This document shows positions 63,753 to 64,000 of a stretch of 64,000 nt of DNA, in pieces. Under the pieces are notes generated by a model, which worked only from the letters and a program-made list of their open reading frames with translations, was not told the origin of the DNA and ran no database searches. Both the position numbers and the translations under genes were made by a program. Position 1 is the stretch's first letter. Every line of letters begins with the position of its first letter. Source of the stretch: Candidatus Villigracilis affinis (lineage in GTDB: Bacteria; Chloroflexota; Anaerolineae; Anaerolineales; Villigracilaceae); NCBI GenBank assembly GCA_016718275.1, contig JADKEA010000019.1:310001-374000 (forward strand). The letters are read 5' to 3'.

Positions 63753-63809
63753 CTCCCCCAAGTGGTGGAGAAGCATTCTCCCCGTTCGATGGATGCGGCA
63801 GGAGGGGAG
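63753..63809. repeat. Palindromic repeat copy 3
   Basis: CTCCCCCAAGTGGTGGAGAA, then ATTCTCCCC-GTT-CGATGGATG-CGGCAGGAGGGGAG. Same layout as the copies at 61047 and 62957. Confidence 0.7.
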
Positions 63810-63884
63810 GTGTTGTAGCATTAATATAAATTCTAAGAAGGACTGGCGTGCAAGACGAAGTTTTCGATCGACTTGTCAGCAACT

Positions 63885-64000
63885 ATGATATTCAAAAAGA
63901 AACCCCAACCAGAAACAACGAACAACCCCATACCCACCTCCACACCTGCCAAAGAAAACAAGCTGGATGAAGCGCTCGCAGTCGATATCAGGCTGCCTAA
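63885..64000 (+). CDS. Partial CDS running off the window, unknown
   Basis: ATG 63885 opens a frame that stays open to the last base (38 codons). It begins M-I-F-K-K-K-P and continues with a Pro/Thr/Asn-rich stretch and K-L-D-E-A-L-A-V-D-I-R-L-P. The ribosome binding site is weak. It is too short to assign. Confidence 0.4.
   Translation, partial: MIFKKKPQPETTNNPIPTSTPAKENKLDEALAVDIRLP

Noticed and set aside
1..64000. Transposases, phage genes, CRISPR repeats, tRNA or rRNA genes
   Set aside because: Looked for and not seen; no repeat-spacer array, integrase or transposase motif, or cloverleaf was recognised by eye.

Overview
This window looks like a chromosomal segment of an Anaerolineae-type Chloroflexota bacterium. 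The evidence is indirect but consistent: substrate-binding lipoproteins with a Cys lipobox followed by Ala-Thr-Glu-Ala-Pro-rich linkers, SLH repeats with a GCGNGN insertion, large MalT-like and AfsR-like STAND regulators, and many small multi-pass membrane proteins with AAGGAG-type ribosome binding sites. No rRNA, tRNA, CRISPR array, transposase or phage gene was seen.

Layout. (1) 1-396: end of an SLH surface protein. (2) 497-9365: an alpha-galactoside locus. galT and a GH36-like alpha-galactosidase run left, and a LacI regulator plus a three-gene ABC importer run right, from a divergent promoter pair sharing a perfect 30-bp palindromic operator. Three of these genes carry frame disruptions. 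A GT-B-like orphan (9497-11020) and a leftward MFS exporter follow. (3) 12667-15299: a cyclic-di-GMP-I (GEMM-I) riboswitch with its own promoter and intrinsic terminator, followed by a small secreted protein and a SipW-type signal peptidase fused to a DUF5305-like region. I consider this the most interesting system here: a probable c-di-GMP-controlled extracellular fibre or matrix module. (4) 15.3-24.3 kb: a chemotaxis-receptor remnant, a leftward XRE-STAND regulator, then a rightward series of cupin, hydrolase, CPBP protease and beta-lactamase-fold genes. (5) 24.5-34.1 kb: a MalT-like regulator, two copies of one promoter module driving small membrane proteins, a multiply frameshifted DUF2306 gene, an oxidoreductase, a hydrolase, a DUF2938 protein and a second CPBP protease.

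(6) 34.3-45.4 kb: a sugar-sensing and uptake region. A YesN-type response regulator, YesM-type kinase and binding-protein-like lipoprotein resemble the known XylFII-LytS-YesN arrangement. They precede a LacI regulator and a YtfQRT/YjfF-like importer whose last permease has an unusual Cys-rich C-terminal domain. A lipoprotein, a thioredoxin-fold lipoprotein and a CcdA-like protein follow. (7) 47.7-48.6 kb: a decayed patch with remnants of a Mg-chelatase-like ATPase (YifB/ComM) and an FtsX/MacB-type permease. (8) 48.6-64 kb: a tandem universal stress protein, a 2856-residue cyclic beta-1,2-glucan synthase-like enzyme, a DUF1003 protein, a NarL-type two-component pair, a hybrid kinase and a degenerate receiver, with three copies of a palindromic repeat between genes.

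Limits: functions come from motif recognition by eye, without database searches. Frame disruptions could be real or sequencing and assembly errors; the window alone cannot decide.
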